NCBI GenBank assembly: GCA_021780105.1
Contig: JAJXZJ010000027.1
Coordinates: 1-47,160, forward strand
Direction: 5' to 3'
DNA: 47,160 bases
From: a bacterium
GTDB lineage: Bacteria > Verrucomicrobiota > Verrucomicrobiia > Limisphaerales > J093
How positions within the stretch are numbered: position 1 is the first letter of the stretch; each line of letters starts with the position of its first letter. Of the stretch, positions 34,344-46,684 are shown piece after piece. Position numbers and translations under genes: made by a program. The notes beneath the pieces were generated by a model. The model saw only the letters and a list, made by a program, of their open reading frames with translations. It was not told the origin of the DNA and did not search any database.

Positions 34344-35696
34344 ATGAAAGCGACCTCAGCCTCAACCCCACCCGGCGCGTTCACCCGCCGTTCCTTTCTG
34401 AAAACCTCCGCCACCGCGGCGCCATTGGTGGTGCTGGCGGGCTTGGACGTTTCCCGCTTCGCCCACGCCGCGGGCAGCGACATCCTCCGCGTGGGCATGA
34501 TCGGCGCGGGCGGCCGCAACACCGGCGCCGGCGCGCAGGCGCTCAAGGCCGACAAGGGTGCGCGCCTGGTGGCCATCTGCGACATTTTCCTGGACCGGGT
34601 CCACAACGCCCGCGAAGCCATCAAGACCGAGCTGGCCAGGGAGAACCGCGCCGACGCCGTCCAGGTGCCGGAGGCGAACTGCCTCACGGGTTTCGACTCC
34701 TTCAAGCGGGTCATCGAGTTGAGCGACGTGGTGTGCATCGCGAACGCGGCGAAGTTTCATCCGCTGCACGCGCTGACCGCCCTCGAAGCGGGCCGGCATG
34801 TGTTTGTCGAGAAGCCGCACGGCATTGATCCTTACACCGTGAAAATGATGCGTCGGGCCTGCGAACTGGCCCGCCAGAAGCGGCTGAGCATCGCGTCCGG
34901 GTTGCACAGCCGCCACGACCCCGGCTACATCGAAACCGTCCGGCGCATTCACGACGGCGCGATCGGCGACATTGTCAGCATCGAGGAGAACTTCCTCCGC
35001 GCGCCCTACGGCGTGACCGACCGCCGGCCGGGTTTGACCGAGCTGCAATGGCAGTGCAGCACGCAGTATCACTTCACCTGGCTCTCCGGCGACGACGTGC
35101 CGCAGTCGCTCGTCCACAACATGGATCGCGCGCGCTGGGCGCTGAAGGAGGCGCTGCCGGTCCGCTGCCACGGGCTGGGCGGACGGTCCACCATGACCGA
35201 GCCGGTTTATGGCAACGTGTTCGACCACCATTCGGTGGTGTATGAGTTTCCGAACTCGGTCCGCGTCTATGCCTTCTGCCGCACGACGACCGGCTGCTAC
35301 GACGACTCCTCCAGCCAGGTGTTCGGCACCAAAGGGCGGGCGAGCGTCACGGCGGCCCGCGTCTGGGGCGAAAAGAACTGGCGTTGGCAGGCGGCGAGCA
35401 ACGATCCGCATCAGGTGGATCCTTACCAGATCGAGCACGACCTCCTCTTCGCCGGCATCCGCGCCGGCAACCCGGTCAACAACGGCGATTACATGGTGGA
35501 CAGCACCATGACGACCGTGATGGGCCAGCTTTCCTGCTACACGGGCAAGGAGGTTGCCTGGGACCAGGTCAACGCGTCCGACTTCAGCTACCTGCTCAAG
35601 CCGGAGGACTGCCACGATGGCATGGAACCGCCGGCCAAACCCGGTCCCGACGGCAGCTACCCGGTGTATGTGCCAGGGCGGACGCAGTTGCTTTGA
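34344..35696 (+). CDS. Tat-exported Gfo/Idh/MocA-family oxidoreductase
   Basis: A 450-residue protein with a twin-arginine signal TRRSFLKTSATAAPLVVLAGL (about 14-34, cleaved near AHA). The mature part has a Rossmann fold (RVGMIGAGGRN), the CDIF strand after it, and the conserved EKPHG (Glu156, Lys157, Pro158), where the Lys is catalytic in the family. The C-terminal substrate domain includes HNMDRARWAL, in the place of the usual catalytic Asp/His region. NAD(P) is normally carried across the membrane with the folded protein by Tat. Such exported enzymes are abundant in Verrucomicrobia and Planctomycetes and are linked to sugar turnover; one related group hydrolyses glycosides by an oxidation mechanism. 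It is divergent from the beta-helix gene. Confidence 0.9.
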   Translation: MKATSASTPPGAFTRRSFLKTSATAAPLVVLAGLDVSRFAHAAGSDILRVGMIGAGGRNTGAGAQALKADKGARLVAICDIFLDRVHNAREAIKTELARENRADAVQVPEANCLTGFDSFKRVIELSDVVCIANAAKFHPLHALTALEAGRHVFVEKPHGIDPYTVKMMRRACELARQKRLSIASGLHSRHDPGYIETVRRIHDGAIGDIVSIEENFLRAPYGVTDRRPGLTELQWQCSTQYHFTWLSGDDVPQSLVHNMDRARWALKEALPVRCHGLGGRSTMTEPVYGNVFDHHSVVYEFPNSVRVYAFCRTTTGCYDDSSSQVFGTKGRASVTAARVWGEKNWRWQAASNDPHQVDPYQIEHDLLFAGIRAGNPVNNGDYMVDSTMTTVMGQLSCYTGKEVAWDQVNASDFSYLLKPEDCHDGMEPPAKPGPDGSYPVYVPGRTQLL

Positions 35697-35766
35697 GCCG
35701 CCGCGCAATTTGCGCCTCCGGAAAATTCGCTCTCGCCCCGTTTGCGCCCGGCGGTAGATTGGCGGC

Positions 35767-38700
35767 ATGTCGCACGCGGACTTTGTCCATCTGCACCTGC
35801 ACACCGAATACTCGCTGCTCGACGGCGCGTGCCGGCTCGACCGGCTGGTGCAGAGGGCGCATGAATTGAAATTTCCCGCGCTGGCGATCACCGACCACGG
35901 CGTGCTGTTCGGCGCGGTGGACTTCTACAAGGCGGCACTCGACAAGGGCATCAAACCGATCATCGGTTGCGAGGTGTATGTGGCGCCGGGCAGCCGGTTC
36001 GAGAAAAAGACCACCAGCGGCGGCCGGGACGTTTACCATCATCTCCTGTTGCTGGCGAAGGACGAGACCGGCTACCGCAACCTCGTCCGGCTCGTCACCG
36101 CCGCGCATCTGGAAGGGTTTTACTACAAGCCGCGGGTGGACAAGGAACTGCTCGCGGCGCACCACGCGGGCCTCATCGCGTTGTCCGGCTGCCTCGCCAG
36201 CGAGGTGCCGGATTTGATCGTGAACGACCAGCTCCCGAAGGCGCGCGAGGCGGTGGACTGGTTCCGGCAGACCTTCGGCGCGGAGAATTATTTCCTCGAA
36301 CTCCAAAACCACGGCATCGCGGAACAGGCGAAGGTGAACCGGCAGTTGATCCCGTGGGCGCGCGAATTCGGTCTGCGGCTCGTGGCCACAAATGACGTCC
36401 ACTACCTGGCCCGCGAACACTGGCGGGCGCACGACTGCCTGATTTGCATCGGCACGCAGACAACGCTGGAGGACACGCGGCGGATGCGCTACCAGCCGGA
36501 GCAGTTTTATCTGCGCAGCGCGGAGGAGATGAAGGCGCTGTTCGCCGAGGTGCCGGAGGCGGTGACGAACACCCTGGAGGTCGCCGAGCGGTGCAACCTG
36601 GAAATCAAATTCAACGAGCTGCACTACCCGGACTTCACGCCGCCGGAACATTTCACCCGCGAAGGCTACCTGCGCCGCCTGCTCGTCGAGGGCCTGCTGC
36701 ACCGCTACACGCTGCGCGTCCGCGCCGAGGAAGCCCACTTCGTCGTCGAAGGCCTCGCGGACCCCGGCCGGCTGCCGACTTACTCCGCGGATACGGAAGC
36801 CGAAGGCGCAGCGGCGCCGGCGCCCGACCTGAACGATCCCGCCGTGGCCGCCGCGGTGAAGGTGGTGCTGGACCGGCTGAAGCACGAGCTGGCGGTGATC
36901 GAGAAAACCGGCTTCGTGAGCTACTTCCTGATCGTGGGCGATTTCGTCCGCCACGGCCGGAGCAAGGACATTTCGTGCGTGGCGCGCGGCTCGGCGGCCG
37001 GCTCGATCGTGGCGTATTTGCTGGAGATTTCGAACGTTGATCCGATCCGCTATCAACTGCTGTTCGAGCGGTTCCTGAACCCCGAGCGCGTCAACCCGCC
37101 GGATATTGACATTGATTTCGCCGACGACCGCCGCGCCGAGGTGATCGAATACGTCCGCCAGAAATACGGCCGCGAGTGCGTCGCCCAGATCATCACCTTC
37201 GGCACGATGGGCGCGAAGTCGGTGGTGCGCGACGTCGGGCGCGTCATGGGCCTGAGCTACGGCGACTGCGACCGGCTGGCGAAGCTGATTCCGGGCGACT
37301 TGAAGCTCGAAAAAGGCGAGTCCTCCGCCCTCGCCAAGGCGATCCGGCTGACGCCCGAACTCAAGCAGGCTTACGACACGGAGGAAGTCACGCGCGAGCT
37401 GCTGGATACGGCGCAGGTACTCGAAGACCTCACGCGCAACGCCTCGGTCCACGCTGCTGGCGTGGTCATCGGCCCGGAACCGCTGGTAAATCTGCTGCCG
37501 CTCAAGACGGACGACGCCGGCGGCATCGTCACGCAATACGCGATGGGGCCGGTCGGCGACCTCGGCCTGCTGAAGATGGATTTCCTCGGGCTGAAGACGT
37601 TGACGGTCATCCGCAACACCTGCGACATGGTGCGGCAGGAACGCGGCGTCGAGGTACCGATCGACCATCTGCCGCTCGACGACGCGAAGACCTACGACCT
37701 GTTAAACAAGGCGAACACGCTGGGCGTGTTCCAACTGGAATCCAGCGGCATGCGCGACCTCTGCCGCAAGTTCCAGATCAGCTCCATCGAGCACATCACG
37801 GCGCTGATCGCGCTCTACCGCCCCGGCCCGATGAAGCTGATCCCCGACTTCATCCGCCGCCGTTATGGCGAGATGAAAATCGAATACGAACACCCGCTGC
37901 TGGAGCCGATCTGCCGCGAAACCTACGGCGTGCTCGTCTATCAGGAACAGGTCATGCAGGCCACGCAGGTGCTCGCCGGGTTCACACTCGGCGCCGCCGA
38001 CGTCCTCCGCCGCGCGATGGGCAAGAAGGACGAGGAAAAAATGCAGAAACAGCGGGAAAAATTCGTCAAGGGTTGCGCCGCGACGAACCAGATTCCCGCC
38101 GCCCAGGCCAACCGCGTGTTCGACCTGCTCCAGGAGTTCGCCGGCTACGGCTTCAACAAATCCCACGCCGCCGCCTACGCGATCGTCGCCTACCAGACCG
38201 CCTATTTGAAGGCGAACTACCCGGTGGAGTTCCTGTGCGCGATGATGACCAACGACCTGGCGGACACCGAGAAACTCAGCCAATACGTCGAGGACGCCCG
38301 GCAGTTTGACATCGAAGTGCTCGGCCCCGACGTGAACGAAAGCCAGCGGTTCTTCGCCCCGGCGCGCGGCCAACCCGGCCCCGAGGGCACGGCACGCCCG
38401 GTCATCCGTTTCGGCCTGGCCGCCATCAAGAACGTGGGCGAAGTGGCGGCGGAAACCATTCTCGCCGCCCGCGCCGCCGGCGGCCGCTTCGCCTCGCTCG
38501 CCGACCTCTGCCAGCGGGTGGACCCCCGCAGCGCCAACCGCAAAGTCATCGAGGTGCTCATCAAGGCCGGCGCCTGCGACGGCTTTGGCGAAACCCGCGC
38601 CGCGCTCACCGCGGCGATTGACCGCACGCTGGCCCGCGCCGCCAGCCTGGCCGACGACCGCGTCCGCGGGCAGACCAGCCTGTTCGGCGCGCTGGAGGAG

Positions 38701-39456
38701 TCCATGCCGGCGAAACCCGAGGCGGCGGTGGCACTGCCGGAGTGGCCGGCGAGCGAGTTGCTCGCGGCCGAAAAGGAATTGCTCGGCTTCTACGTCAGCG
38801 GCCATCCATTGACGCCGTTTGCCCCGCTGCTGCAAAAGTTTGGTCTCGCCACCACGGCGACACTGGCGCTACTGCCCAACCGCGCAATGACCCGCCTCGG
38901 CGGCCTCATCACTGCCGTGCAGAGCGGCGTGTCCAAGAAGAGCAACAAGCCTTACGCGATGGTGACGCTGGAGGACCTCGCCGGCACGGTGCAGGTCCTC
39001 TGCATGAATGAGAGTTTCGAGAAACATCGCGAGCTGCTGAAACCCAAGACGGGCGTGCTGGTCATCGGCGAGGTGAGCCTGGGCGAGGACAAACCCAAGC
39101 TCTTTGCCCAGGAAATCCTGCCACTCGCGGACGCTCCGCGGCGCTTCACCGAGCAGGTTCACCTGCGGCTCCACGCCGCCCACCTGAGCCGCGAATCGCT
39201 GGAGGCCGTGCGCGATCTGGCGCAGGCGCACGCCGGCAAATGCCCGCTTTTCCTGTGCCTCCTGCAACCGGGCGGCGAGGCCGTGTTCATCGAGACGCAC
39301 GATCATTTCCGCGTCACGCCCTCGCTGGCCTTCGAGACCGCCGTGAACGAACGTTTCGGCAAGGACACCTATTACGCCAGGGTGGACACCCGCCTGCCGG
39401 CCAAACCACAACGCCGCTGGGCCAGGCGCGACAGCAACGGCAATGGCGACGAATAA
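35767..39456 (+). CDS. dnaE: DNA polymerase III alpha subunit
   Basis: A 1229-residue replicative polymerase of DnaE1 type. The N-terminal PHP domain (1-290) keeps all nine metal ligands expected of an active PHP site: His10, His12, Asp19, His44, Glu69, His91/92, Cys142, Asp210 and His212. The C-family palm has the acidic cluster PPDIDIDF (Asp446, Asp448, Asp450), with [14 protein letters not shown] before it. Fingers and beta-binding regions follow, with the helix-hairpin-helix part [19 protein letters not shown]-terminal OB fold (about 1030-1110, [30 protein letters not shown]) ends the protein. A short Ala/Pro-rich insert lies near residues 335-360. It follows the Gfo/Idh gene by 70 bases and precedes the rhamnosidase gene by 16; neither is functionally linked. 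Confidence 0.97.
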   Translation: MSHADFVHLHLHTEYSLLDGACRLDRLVQRAHELKFPALAITDHGVLFGAVDFYKAALDKGIKPIIGCEVYVAPGSRFEKKTTSGGRDVYHHLLLLAKDETGYRNLVRLVTAAHLEGFYYKPRVDKELLAAHHAGLIALSGCLASEVPDLIVNDQLPKAREAVDWFRQTFGAENYFLELQNHGIAEQAKVNRQLIPWAREFGLRLVATNDVHYLAREHWRAHDCLICIGTQTTLEDTRRMRYQPEQFYLRSAEEMKALFAEVPEAVTNTLEVAERCNLEIKFNELHYPDFTPPEHFTREGYLRRLLVEGLLHRYTLRVRAEEAHFVVEGLADPGRLPTYSADTEAEGAAAPAPDLNDPAVAAAVKVVLDRLKHELAVIEKTGFVSYFLIVGDFVRHGRSKDISCVARGSAAGSIVAYLLEISNVDPIRYQLLFERFLNPERVNPPDIDIDFADDRRAEVIEYVRQKYGRECVAQIITFGTMGAKSVVRDVGRVMGLSYGDCDRLAKLIPGDLKLEKGESSALAKAIRLTPELKQAYDTEEVTRELLDTAQVLEDLTRNASVHAAGVVIGPEPLVNLLPLKTDDAGGIVTQYAMGPVGDLGLLKMDFLGLKTLTVIRNTCDMVRQERGVEVPIDHLPLDDAKTYDLLNKANTLGVFQLESSGMRDLCRKFQISSIEHITALIALYRPGPMKLIPDFIRRRYGEMKIEYEHPLLEPICRETYGVLVYQEQVMQATQVLAGFTLGAADVLRRAMGKKDEEKMQKQREKFVKGCAATNQIPAAQANRVFDLLQEFAGYGFNKSHAAAYAIVAYQTAYLKANYPVEFLCAMMTNDLADTEKLSQYVEDARQFDIEVLGPDVNESQRFFAPARGQPGPEGTARPVIRFGLAAIKNVGEVAAETILAARAAGGRFASLADLCQRVDPRSANRKVIEVLIKAGACDGFGETRAALTAAIDRTLARAASLADDRVRGQTSLFGALEESMPAKPEAAVALPEWPASELLAAEKELLGFYVSGHPLTPFAPLLQKFGLATTATLALLPNRAMTRLGGLITAVQSGVSKKSNKPYAMVTLEDLAGTVQVLCMNESFEKHRELLKPKTGVLVIGEVSLGEDKPKLFAQEILPLADAPRRFTEQVHLRLHAAHLSRESLEAVRDLAQAHAGKCPLFLCLLQPGGEAVFIETHDHFRVTPSLAFETAVNERFGKDTYYARVDTRLPAKPQRRWARRDSNGNGDE

Positions 39457-39472
39457 CCCCTCTCATTGACTT

Positions 39473-42295
39473 ATGAACTCCTCCCATCGTTCTCTTATTT
39501 CCCGTTTCACCCGCGGCCTGCTTGGCGCATTGGCCCTGCTGGCCTGTGCGTTCGCCGGCCGCGCGGCCTCGGTCGCCGTCACCGATCCGCGTTGCGAGTA
39601 TCTGAACAACCCGCTGGGGCTGGACGTGCGCCAGCCGCGGCTGAGCTGGACGCTGGCCGCCACCGACCCCGCCGGGCACGGCCAGCGGCAGCGCGCGTGG
39701 CAGGTGTTGGTCGCTTCCAGTGCCGCGTTGCTCGCCCAGGACCGGGGAGATTTGTGGGATTCCGGCTGGATCAAATCGGCCGTGTCCCAATTGAACGATT
39801 ACCAGGGCCAGCCGCTGCGTTCCGGCGAGGCGTGTTTCTGGAAGGTGCGCGTGCAGGACGAGCGCGGCCGGGTGTCGCCGTGGAGCGCGCCGGCAAGCTG
39901 GACCGTCGGCCCGCTCGCGCAAAGCGACTGGACCGGCCAATGGATCGGCACCGACCAGCAGTTCAAGGCGCCATCCGGCTCGCCGCCGGACAACACCATG
40001 CCCGACCCGTGGCTGCGGAAGACGTTCACGCTGCCGGCCGCGCCCCGACGGGCGTTGATTTACGTGGCGTCCGTCGGCTACCACGAGGTCTATGTGAACG
40101 GCCGGCGCGTGGGCGACGACGTGTTGATGCCCTGCGTCACGGACTTCACCAAGCGCGCCCGCTACGTCACCTACGACATCGCCCGCTATTTGCAGCCGGG
40201 CACCAACGCGATCGGCCTCTGGCTCGGCACCTCGTGGTCCATCTTCCCGCCGTTCCGCACCGCGGACAAGCCGGCCAGCCCGATCGTCATCGCGCAGGCG
40301 GATTTCGAGTTCGCGGACGGCACCACCGCGAGCGTCGTCACCGACGAAACCTGGCGCTGGCATCCCAGCCCGAACACCCTGCTCGGCGTCTGGAATTTCA
40401 CGGACTTCGGTGGCGAGTTGTTTGACGCGAACAAGGACCAACCCGATTGGTGCGCGGCGACGTTCGACGATTCGGCGTGGAAGCCGGCTGCGGTGTTTCA
40501 TCCCCGGCTGGTGCTCTCCGCGCAGAAGGTGGAGCCGAACCGGTTGGAGAACGAGATCAAGCCGGTGGCCATCGCCGAGCCGAAACCCGGCGTGTGGCGC
40601 GTGGACATGGGCGTGAATTTCGCCGGCTGGATCGAGGCGAAGGTCAGCGGCAATCCCGGCGATCGGATCGAATTCCAGTTCTCCGAGCGCGCCGAAGCGG
40701 CGATGACCCACCGGCTGCACAGCGTTTACATCATCGGCCCGGCGGGCAAGGGCACGTTCCGCAACCGGTTCAACTACGGCGTCGGCCGCTGGATTCAAAT
40801 CGCGGGCCTGAGACAGAAGCCGCAGTTGAGCGACATCCGCGGCTGGCTGGTGCGGACCGATTACCAGCCCGCGACCGAGTTTGCCTGCTCCGATCCGCTG
40901 CTGAACCGGATTCACGACGCCACGGTCTGGACGTGGGAAAACTTGAGCCTCGGCGGCTACTCGGTGGACTGCCCGCAGCGCGAGCGGATGGGCTACGGCG
41001 GCGACGCCCACGCCACGACCGAGTCGGCGCTCGACCACTTCCACCTCGGCGCGTTCTACAGCAAGTGGAGCGAGGACTGGCGCGACGTGCAGGGCCGCGC
41101 GGCGTCATGGGGCGTGGACAAAAAACCCGGCGACGTCGGCTCCGGCTCGAAGCTGGAGGCGGGCAATCTGCCTTACACGGCGCCAACTTACTGGGGCGGC
41201 GGCGGACCCGGCTGGAGCGGTTACTGCGTCACGCTGCCGTGGGAAATCTACCGCCGCTACGGCGACCGCGGCATCCTCGTCGCGAACCTGCCGACCATCG
41301 AACACTGGCTGGCGTTTCTGGAAACCAAGTCGAAGGACAACCTGCTCGTGCGCTGGGGCGGCGAGTGGGATTTCCTCGGCGACTGGCTCTGGCCCGGCGC
41401 GCAAGGCGTGAACGGTGACACGCCCGAGACGCTGTTCTTCAACAATTGCTACTGGATTTACAATTTGCAGACCGCCGCGCGCATCGCCGACGTGATCGGC
41501 GAACCCGCCGAGGCCAAGGCCTGGCGCGCGCGCGCCGCCGCCGTCCGCACCGCCGTTCACCGGAAGTTCTACCATCCGGCCGACCACAGTTACGTCAACG
41601 GCTCGCAGGCGTATCTGGCCATCGCCCTGCTCGTCGGCGTGCCGCCGGTGGAGCTGCAGTCGGCGGTCGAACGGCGGTTGCAGGATGAAATCCTCGTGAC
41701 GCACAAGGGCCACTTCTGGGCCGGCATCACCGGCGGTTCGTTCGTCGTCAAGGAACTCATCGCCGACGAGCGGCCGGACTTGATGTTCACGATGGCGGAT
41801 CAGGAGGATTACCCGGGCTGGGGCTTCATGCTCAAAAACGGCGCCACGACGTTGTGGGAGGACTGGGAAGGCAAGCTCTCGCTCTGCCACAGTTCCTACC
41901 TGCATGTCGGCGCGTGGTTCATCGAAGGTCTCGCCGGCATCCGGCCTGGCGCCGACGGCCGGGGCTATCAGGATTTCCTGCTCAAGCCCGGCTACTGGCG
42001 CGGCTGCCCGCTGAACTGGGTGAAATGCCGCTTTGACTCGCCCTACGGCCCGATCGAGAGCAACTGGCGTCGTGAAGGCGGCAAACTGCGCTTCGAGTTC
42101 GTCGTCCCGCCGAACACGATGGCGACGGCCTTCGTGCCCACGGACGATTCCGCTGTCGTGCGCAAGGACGGACACGCGCTGGCGCCGGAGGAAATTGTCA
42201 GCCGCGTGCATGAAACGGATGTGTTGAAACTGGTGCTGCGGCTGGAGCCGGGCCGGCATGTGCTGGAGGTGCGCGTGCCGGACGACTGGCGGTAG
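39473..42295 (+). CDS. Secreted alpha-L-rhamnosidase, GH78
   Basis: A 940-residue exported enzyme with a signal peptide (about 1-32, CAFAGRAAS). An N-terminal Fn3-like domain ([27 protein letters not shown]) and a beta-sandwich ([18 protein letters not shown]) precede the (alpha/alpha)6 barrel. The GH78 signature [15 protein letters not shown] gives Asp499 and general acid Glu504; general base Glu796 is in [13 protein letters not shown]-terminal beta-sandwich ends the protein. It releases terminal alpha-L-rhamnose from plant or algal polysaccharides and glycosides outside the cytoplasm. It belongs with the secreted hydrolase set by function, although dnaE separates them. There is no recognisable Shine-Dalgarno sequence. 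Confidence 0.94.
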   Translation: MNSSHRSLISRFTRGLLGALALLACAFAGRAASVAVTDPRCEYLNNPLGLDVRQPRLSWTLAATDPAGHGQRQRAWQVLVASSAALLAQDRGDLWDSGWIKSAVSQLNDYQGQPLRSGEACFWKVRVQDERGRVSPWSAPASWTVGPLAQSDWTGQWIGTDQQFKAPSGSPPDNTMPDPWLRKTFTLPAAPRRALIYVASVGYHEVYVNGRRVGDDVLMPCVTDFTKRARYVTYDIARYLQPGTNAIGLWLGTSWSIFPPFRTADKPASPIVIAQADFEFADGTTASVVTDETWRWHPSPNTLLGVWNFTDFGGELFDANKDQPDWCAATFDDSAWKPAAVFHPRLVLSAQKVEPNRLENEIKPVAIAEPKPGVWRVDMGVNFAGWIEAKVSGNPGDRIEFQFSERAEAAMTHRLHSVYIIGPAGKGTFRNRFNYGVGRWIQIAGLRQKPQLSDIRGWLVRTDYQPATEFACSDPLLNRIHDATVWTWENLSLGGYSVDCPQRERMGYGGDAHATTESALDHFHLGAFYSKWSEDWRDVQGRAASWGVDKKPGDVGSGSKLEAGNLPYTAPTYWGGGGPGWSGYCVTLPWEIYRRYGDRGILVANLPTIEHWLAFLETKSKDNLLVRWGGEWDFLGDWLWPGAQGVNGDTPETLFFNNCYWIYNLQTAARIADVIGEPAEAKAWRARAAAVRTAVHRKFYHPADHSYVNGSQAYLAIALLVGVPPVELQSAVERRLQDEILVTHKGHFWAGITGGSFVVKELIADERPDLMFTMADQEDYPGWGFMLKNGATTLWEDWEGKLSLCHSSYLHVGAWFIEGLAGIRPGADGRGYQDFLLKPGYWRGCPLNWVKCRFDSPYGPIESNWRREGGKLRFEFVVPPNTMATAFVPTDDSAVVRKDGHALAPEEIVSRVHETDVLKLVLRLEPGRHVLEVRVPDDWR

Positions 42296-42351
42296 CCGCC
42301 GGCTGGACGACGCTTGCGGCATCGGCGCGCACGCCGCTATCCTGCCCACGC

Positions 42352-43299
42352 ATGGATATTCCATCCGAGGCTCGCATTTACGTGGCCGGCCATGGCGGCA
42401 TGGTCGGCAGCGCGATCTGGCGCGAACTGACCCGGCAGGGATTCATGCGGCTGATCGGCTGCGCGCGGGCCGAACTGGACCTGTTGGACCAAGCCGCGGT
42501 GCGGCGGTTTTACGCGGCGGCGCGGCCGGAGTTCGTCGTCGTCGCCGCTGCGAAGGTGGGCGGCATCCAGGCAAACAACGAGCTGCCGGCGGAGTTTCTT
42601 TTCGAGAACCTGCAAATCGAGTGCAACCTGATTCACGAGGCGCACCGCGCCGGCGTGAAGAAGCTGCTGTTCCTCGGCAGTTCCTGCATTTACCCGAAGC
42701 TCGCCCCGCAGCCGCTGAAGGAGGAATACCTGCTGTCCGGGCCGCTGGAGCCGACAAACGAGTGGTATGCGCTGGCCAAAATCGCCGGCATCAAACTCTG
42801 CCAGGCCTACCGCCGGCAGCACGGCGCGGACTTCATCAGCGCGATGCCGACGAATCTCTACGGGCCGAACGACAACTACGATCCGCGGACGTCGCACGTC
42901 CTGCCCGCGCTGATCCAGCGCTTCCACGAGGCGAAGCTGCGCGGCGACCGCCGCGTGACCTGCTGGGGCACGGGCACGCCGCGTCGCGAGTTTCTGCACG
43001 CCGACGACCTGGCCCGCGCCTGCGTGTTCCTCCTGCGGCATTACAGCGAAGACGCGTTCGTCAACGTCGGGTCTGGCAGCGACCTGACGATCAGGGAACT
43101 GGCGGAAGTGGTGGCGTGCGCGGTCGGGTTCACCGGCGACATCCGCTGGGACGCCACCAAACCAGACGGCACGCCACGGAAGCTGCTGGACAGTTCCCGG
43201 CTGCGCGCGCTGGGCTGGAAACCGGAGATTGATCTGGAGGCCGGCATCCGCCGCGCATACGCGGATTTTCAGGAACGAGTCGCTGCCGTGACGGCGTAA
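42352..43299 (+). CDS. fcl: GDP-L-fucose synthase
   Basis: A 315-residue SDR-family epimerase/reductase. It turns GDP-4-keto-6-deoxy-D-mannose into GDP-L-fucose with NADPH, in the cytoplasm. Seen: [10 protein letters not shown] cofactor loop, GSSCIYPK (Ser110, Cys112), catalytic Tyr139 and Lys143, and [14 protein letters not shown], whose His is the epimerisation acid. The usual NEPYAIAK motif reads NEWYALAK, an odd Pro-to-Trp change next to the catalytic Tyr. The substrate is made by the two GDP-mannose dehydratases encoded convergently, with only six bases between stop codons. A 6-bp stem (43291-43296 with 43307-43312) spans both stops but lacks a U-tract. Confidence 0.92.
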   Translation: MDIPSEARIYVAGHGGMVGSAIWRELTRQGFMRLIGCARAELDLLDQAAVRRFYAAARPEFVVVAAAKVGGIQANNELPAEFLFENLQIECNLIHEAHRAGVKKLLFLGSSCIYPKLAPQPLKEEYLLSGPLEPTNEWYALAKIAGIKLCQAYRRQHGADFISAMPTNLYGPNDNYDPRTSHVLPALIQRFHEAKLRGDRRVTCWGTGTPRREFLHADDLARACVFLLRHYSEDAFVNVGSGSDLTIRELAEVVACAVGFTGDIRWDATKPDGTPRKLLDSSRLRALGWKPEIDLEAGIRRAYADFQERVAAVTA

Positions 43300-43305
43300 A
43301 CCGGC

Positions 43306-44291
43306 TCACGCCGCAAGCTGGCGGAGCGCGGCTTCCGTCATTTCGCGGATCATTTCCTCGAACGTGGTCGCCGGCTCCCAGCCGAGCTGGCGCCGGGCCT
43401 TGGCCGCGTTGCCAACCAGCCGCTGCGGCTCGGCCGGCCGGAAGAGACGCGGGTCCTGCCGGACATGTTCCCGCCAGTCGAGGCCGACGGTGGCAAAGGC
43501 GATTTCGATCACGTCCTGCACGCGATGCACCCGGCCGGTGGCGATCACGTAATCCTCCGGCCGCTCCTGCTGCAGCATGAGCCACATCGCGCGGACATAG
43601 TCGCGGGCATGGCCCCAGTCGCGTTCGGCGGCGGTGTTGCCCAGGCTGACCTCGCGCTCGCGGCCGAGCTTGATGGCGGCGGCGGCGCGGCAGATTTTCT
43701 GGGTGGCAAAATTCTCCCCGCGGCGCGGCGACTCGTGGTTGAACATGATGCCGTTGCTGGCAAAGAGGCCGAACGACGCGCGGTAAACCGAGACCATCTG
43801 CGTGGCGAAGGCTTTCGCGCACCCGTAGGGCGTGACCGGCGCCAGCGACGTCTGCTCATCCTGCGGCACCTGCGCCGGCTGGCCGAAGACTTCGCACGAA
43901 GAGGCGTGGAAAAACCGCGCCGGCGCCGGCAGGTCGCGCAACATTTCCAACAACCGCAGCGTGCCCATGGCGGTCAGTTCGCAGGTGGATTCGGGCAGGT
44001 CGAAGCTCAGTCCGACGTGGCTCTGGCCGGCGAGATGATACACCTCCTGCGGCGCCGCCTTGAACAAGGCGCGACGCAGCGTGGTGGGATCGTCCAGATC
44101 GGCGTAATGCAGGAACAGCCGGCGGCCGTAGATGGCCGGGTCGCGGTAGAGATGATCCAGGCGCGAGCGGGTCAGCGCGCTGGTGCGGCGAACGACGCCA
44201 TGCAGTTCGTAACCTTTTTCGAGCAGCAGCTCGGCGAGGTAGGAACCGTCCTGGCCGGTGATGCCGGTGATGAAGGCGCGCGGCATGGGGT

Positions 44292-44295
<4 letters not shown>
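43306..44295 (-). CDS. GDP-mannose 4,6-dehydratase paralogue 2
   Basis: A 329-residue GMD-family SDR enzyme. It has the cofactor motif [15 protein letters not shown], the active-site set Ser133-Cys134-Glu135 (normally Ser/Thr-Ser-Glu), Tyr157 and Lys161, and the GMD signature [11 protein letters not shown]. It has diverged from the upstream copy: [15 protein letters not shown] instead of [15 protein letters not shown] in the cofactor/tetramer loop, and [20 protein letters not shown] instead of [20 protein letters not shown]. Its start overlaps the stop of the first copy (ATGA), so both are made together. It may use a modified substrate such as a GDP-heptose, or form mixed oligomers; both are guesses. 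Simple redundancy is also possible. Confidence 0.88.
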
Positions 44296-45305
<1,010 letters not shown>

Positions 45306-45416
45306 AGATTTCGCCGGCAGCTTCGGCAATGTCCGGCAGGCTGGCAAGCCCGGAAAGCCGGAGCCGAATAACCTCCAGGTTTTTTCCGCCGTCAACTTTT
45401 CACCTCTTACCATGCG

Positions 45417-46684
45417 TCACCCAGCCCAGTTAAAGTTGACGAACCGGGTTGCCGCCCATGCCTGAAGGGCGGCCAGCAGCACGACGTAATACCAAAACAA
45501 CCAACGGCTCTGGGCCTTGCGCAGCAACAGCGCCGGCACCACGAACAGCGGGAACAAGACCATGAGGTAGCGCCGATACGACATGAACCAACTCGACAGG
45601 ACCGGCACCAGCCCCGCTGGCAGGACGTAAAAGAACCAGGTCTTGTCCAGCCGGTAGATCGGCCACAATAGCGCCAGGAATAACACGAAGAAAACCCGGT
45701 CCAGCGCCGAATCCATCATTCCATCCAGTGAATGGATGTTCAGAAGCGCGTTGGTAAAACCGGTAACGTTGAACATGTTCGCAATGGAAGGGGAGTTGGG
45801 ATAGTTTTTCTGCGCCTCGAACCCCTCGGGGGCGTTGCCTGTCCAGACATGCATCAGCCCAAAATACGCCGCGTAGCCGAGCAAGGGGCAGAGCGCCAGG
45901 AGCCCAGGTCCGAGACCCCTCCAGGCCAAGCCTGGCGGACGGTCTGTTGGCATTCCTGGTGCCGCGAGGGGTAACCTGTCCGTAGCCGGCGCGGTCGAAG
46001 AGAACCTTCGCTTCGTGCCTTTGGGCCAAATCCCGATCCGCCTCGCTAACCTCGCCACTGGCTGCTCCAGCCAAGCCGGCTTCCGCCGCTCATACAAATA
46101 CCAAGCCAAGGGCAGGAGCACGAAAACACCCGTCGCTCTTGTCAGTGGCAGCAGGAATCCGCCACCGCCACCCACCGCCACCGCGCCAACTCCAAACCCC
46201 AGAAGAAGAGCATGACCAACACAAAGAAGAGCGATTCGCTGTAGGGGAAGGAGAAGAACAACGCCCCGGGAAACGCCAGCATCAGGATGAGCGCATCGCG
46301 GCTGATCTCCGCCCCGCAGTGCCGCGCCACCAGCCGGTAAAACATCCAGAAGCCCAGGAGTGAGCACGCGTTGCATAGCAGCATGGCCGCCAGGACCGGC
46401 CGGCCTCCGGTCAGCACCGTCCCCGCGCGGATGGCCGCCGGCCAAAGCGGATAAAACGCACACGAAGGGCTGTCGACCTGGTAGCCGGATTGGCTTAGAC
46501 ACAGGTAGTGCGCCACATCCCAGGTCGCAAAGCAACTCGAAAGCGTCGGCGTGCCGCCGGGAGGCCAATTGGCATAGGCATCACGAAGCTGGGCGGCATT
46601 GAATGTCCAAGGCATTGCAGTCAGAACAACGACGCCCAATAGGACTTTGCTCGCCAAGACCGTCACTCGCACTAAATTCCTCAC
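45417..46684 (-). pseudogene. PIG-V-like membrane mannosyltransferase, frameshifted
   Basis: Two overlapping minus-strand frames together make one membrane protein of about 420 residues. The first (46684 to 46142) has FATWDVAHYLCLSQSGY and CAFYPLWPAAIR, the catalytic-loop and entry motifs of PIG-V-type dolichol/polyprenyl-phosphate mannosyltransferases, and stops early after RWRWVAVADSCCH. The second frame (from about 46180 to 45417) carries on with LPLTRATGVFVLLPLAWYLY and MSYRRYLMVLFPLF, the rest of the family. The join falls in a 10-bp tandem repeat at 46163-46182; one more copy (or one inserted base) restores a single frame. It could be a true pseudogene, a phase-variable gene or a sequencing/assembly error. 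It precedes the gmd genes on the same strand. Confidence 0.8.
46163..46182. repeat. 10-bp tandem repeat at the mannosyltransferase frameshift
   Basis: CACCGCCACC occurs twice head to tail (46163-46172 and 46173-46182; GGTGGCGGTG on the coding strand). Two copies put the two halves of the gene out of frame. Translating a hypothetical three-copy version gives RWRWVAVGGGGGFLLPL with no stop, joining both halves. Confidence 0.9.

Noticed and set aside
35750..35757. GGCGGTAG, identical to the core of the ops element used by RfaH
   Set aside because: It lies just before dnaE, not a polysaccharide operon, has no hairpin context, and a similar string occurs by chance at a stop codon near 42290.
35596..38835. 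Long minus-strand frames opposite dnaE
   Set aside because: Same GC-driven antisense effect; the dnaE frame has full domain and motif support.
46142..46200. Programmed -1 ribosomal frameshift joining the mannosyltransferase frames
   Set aside because: No X-XXY-YYZ slippery heptamer or clear downstream pseudoknot was seen; the 10-bp tandem repeat explains the shift better.
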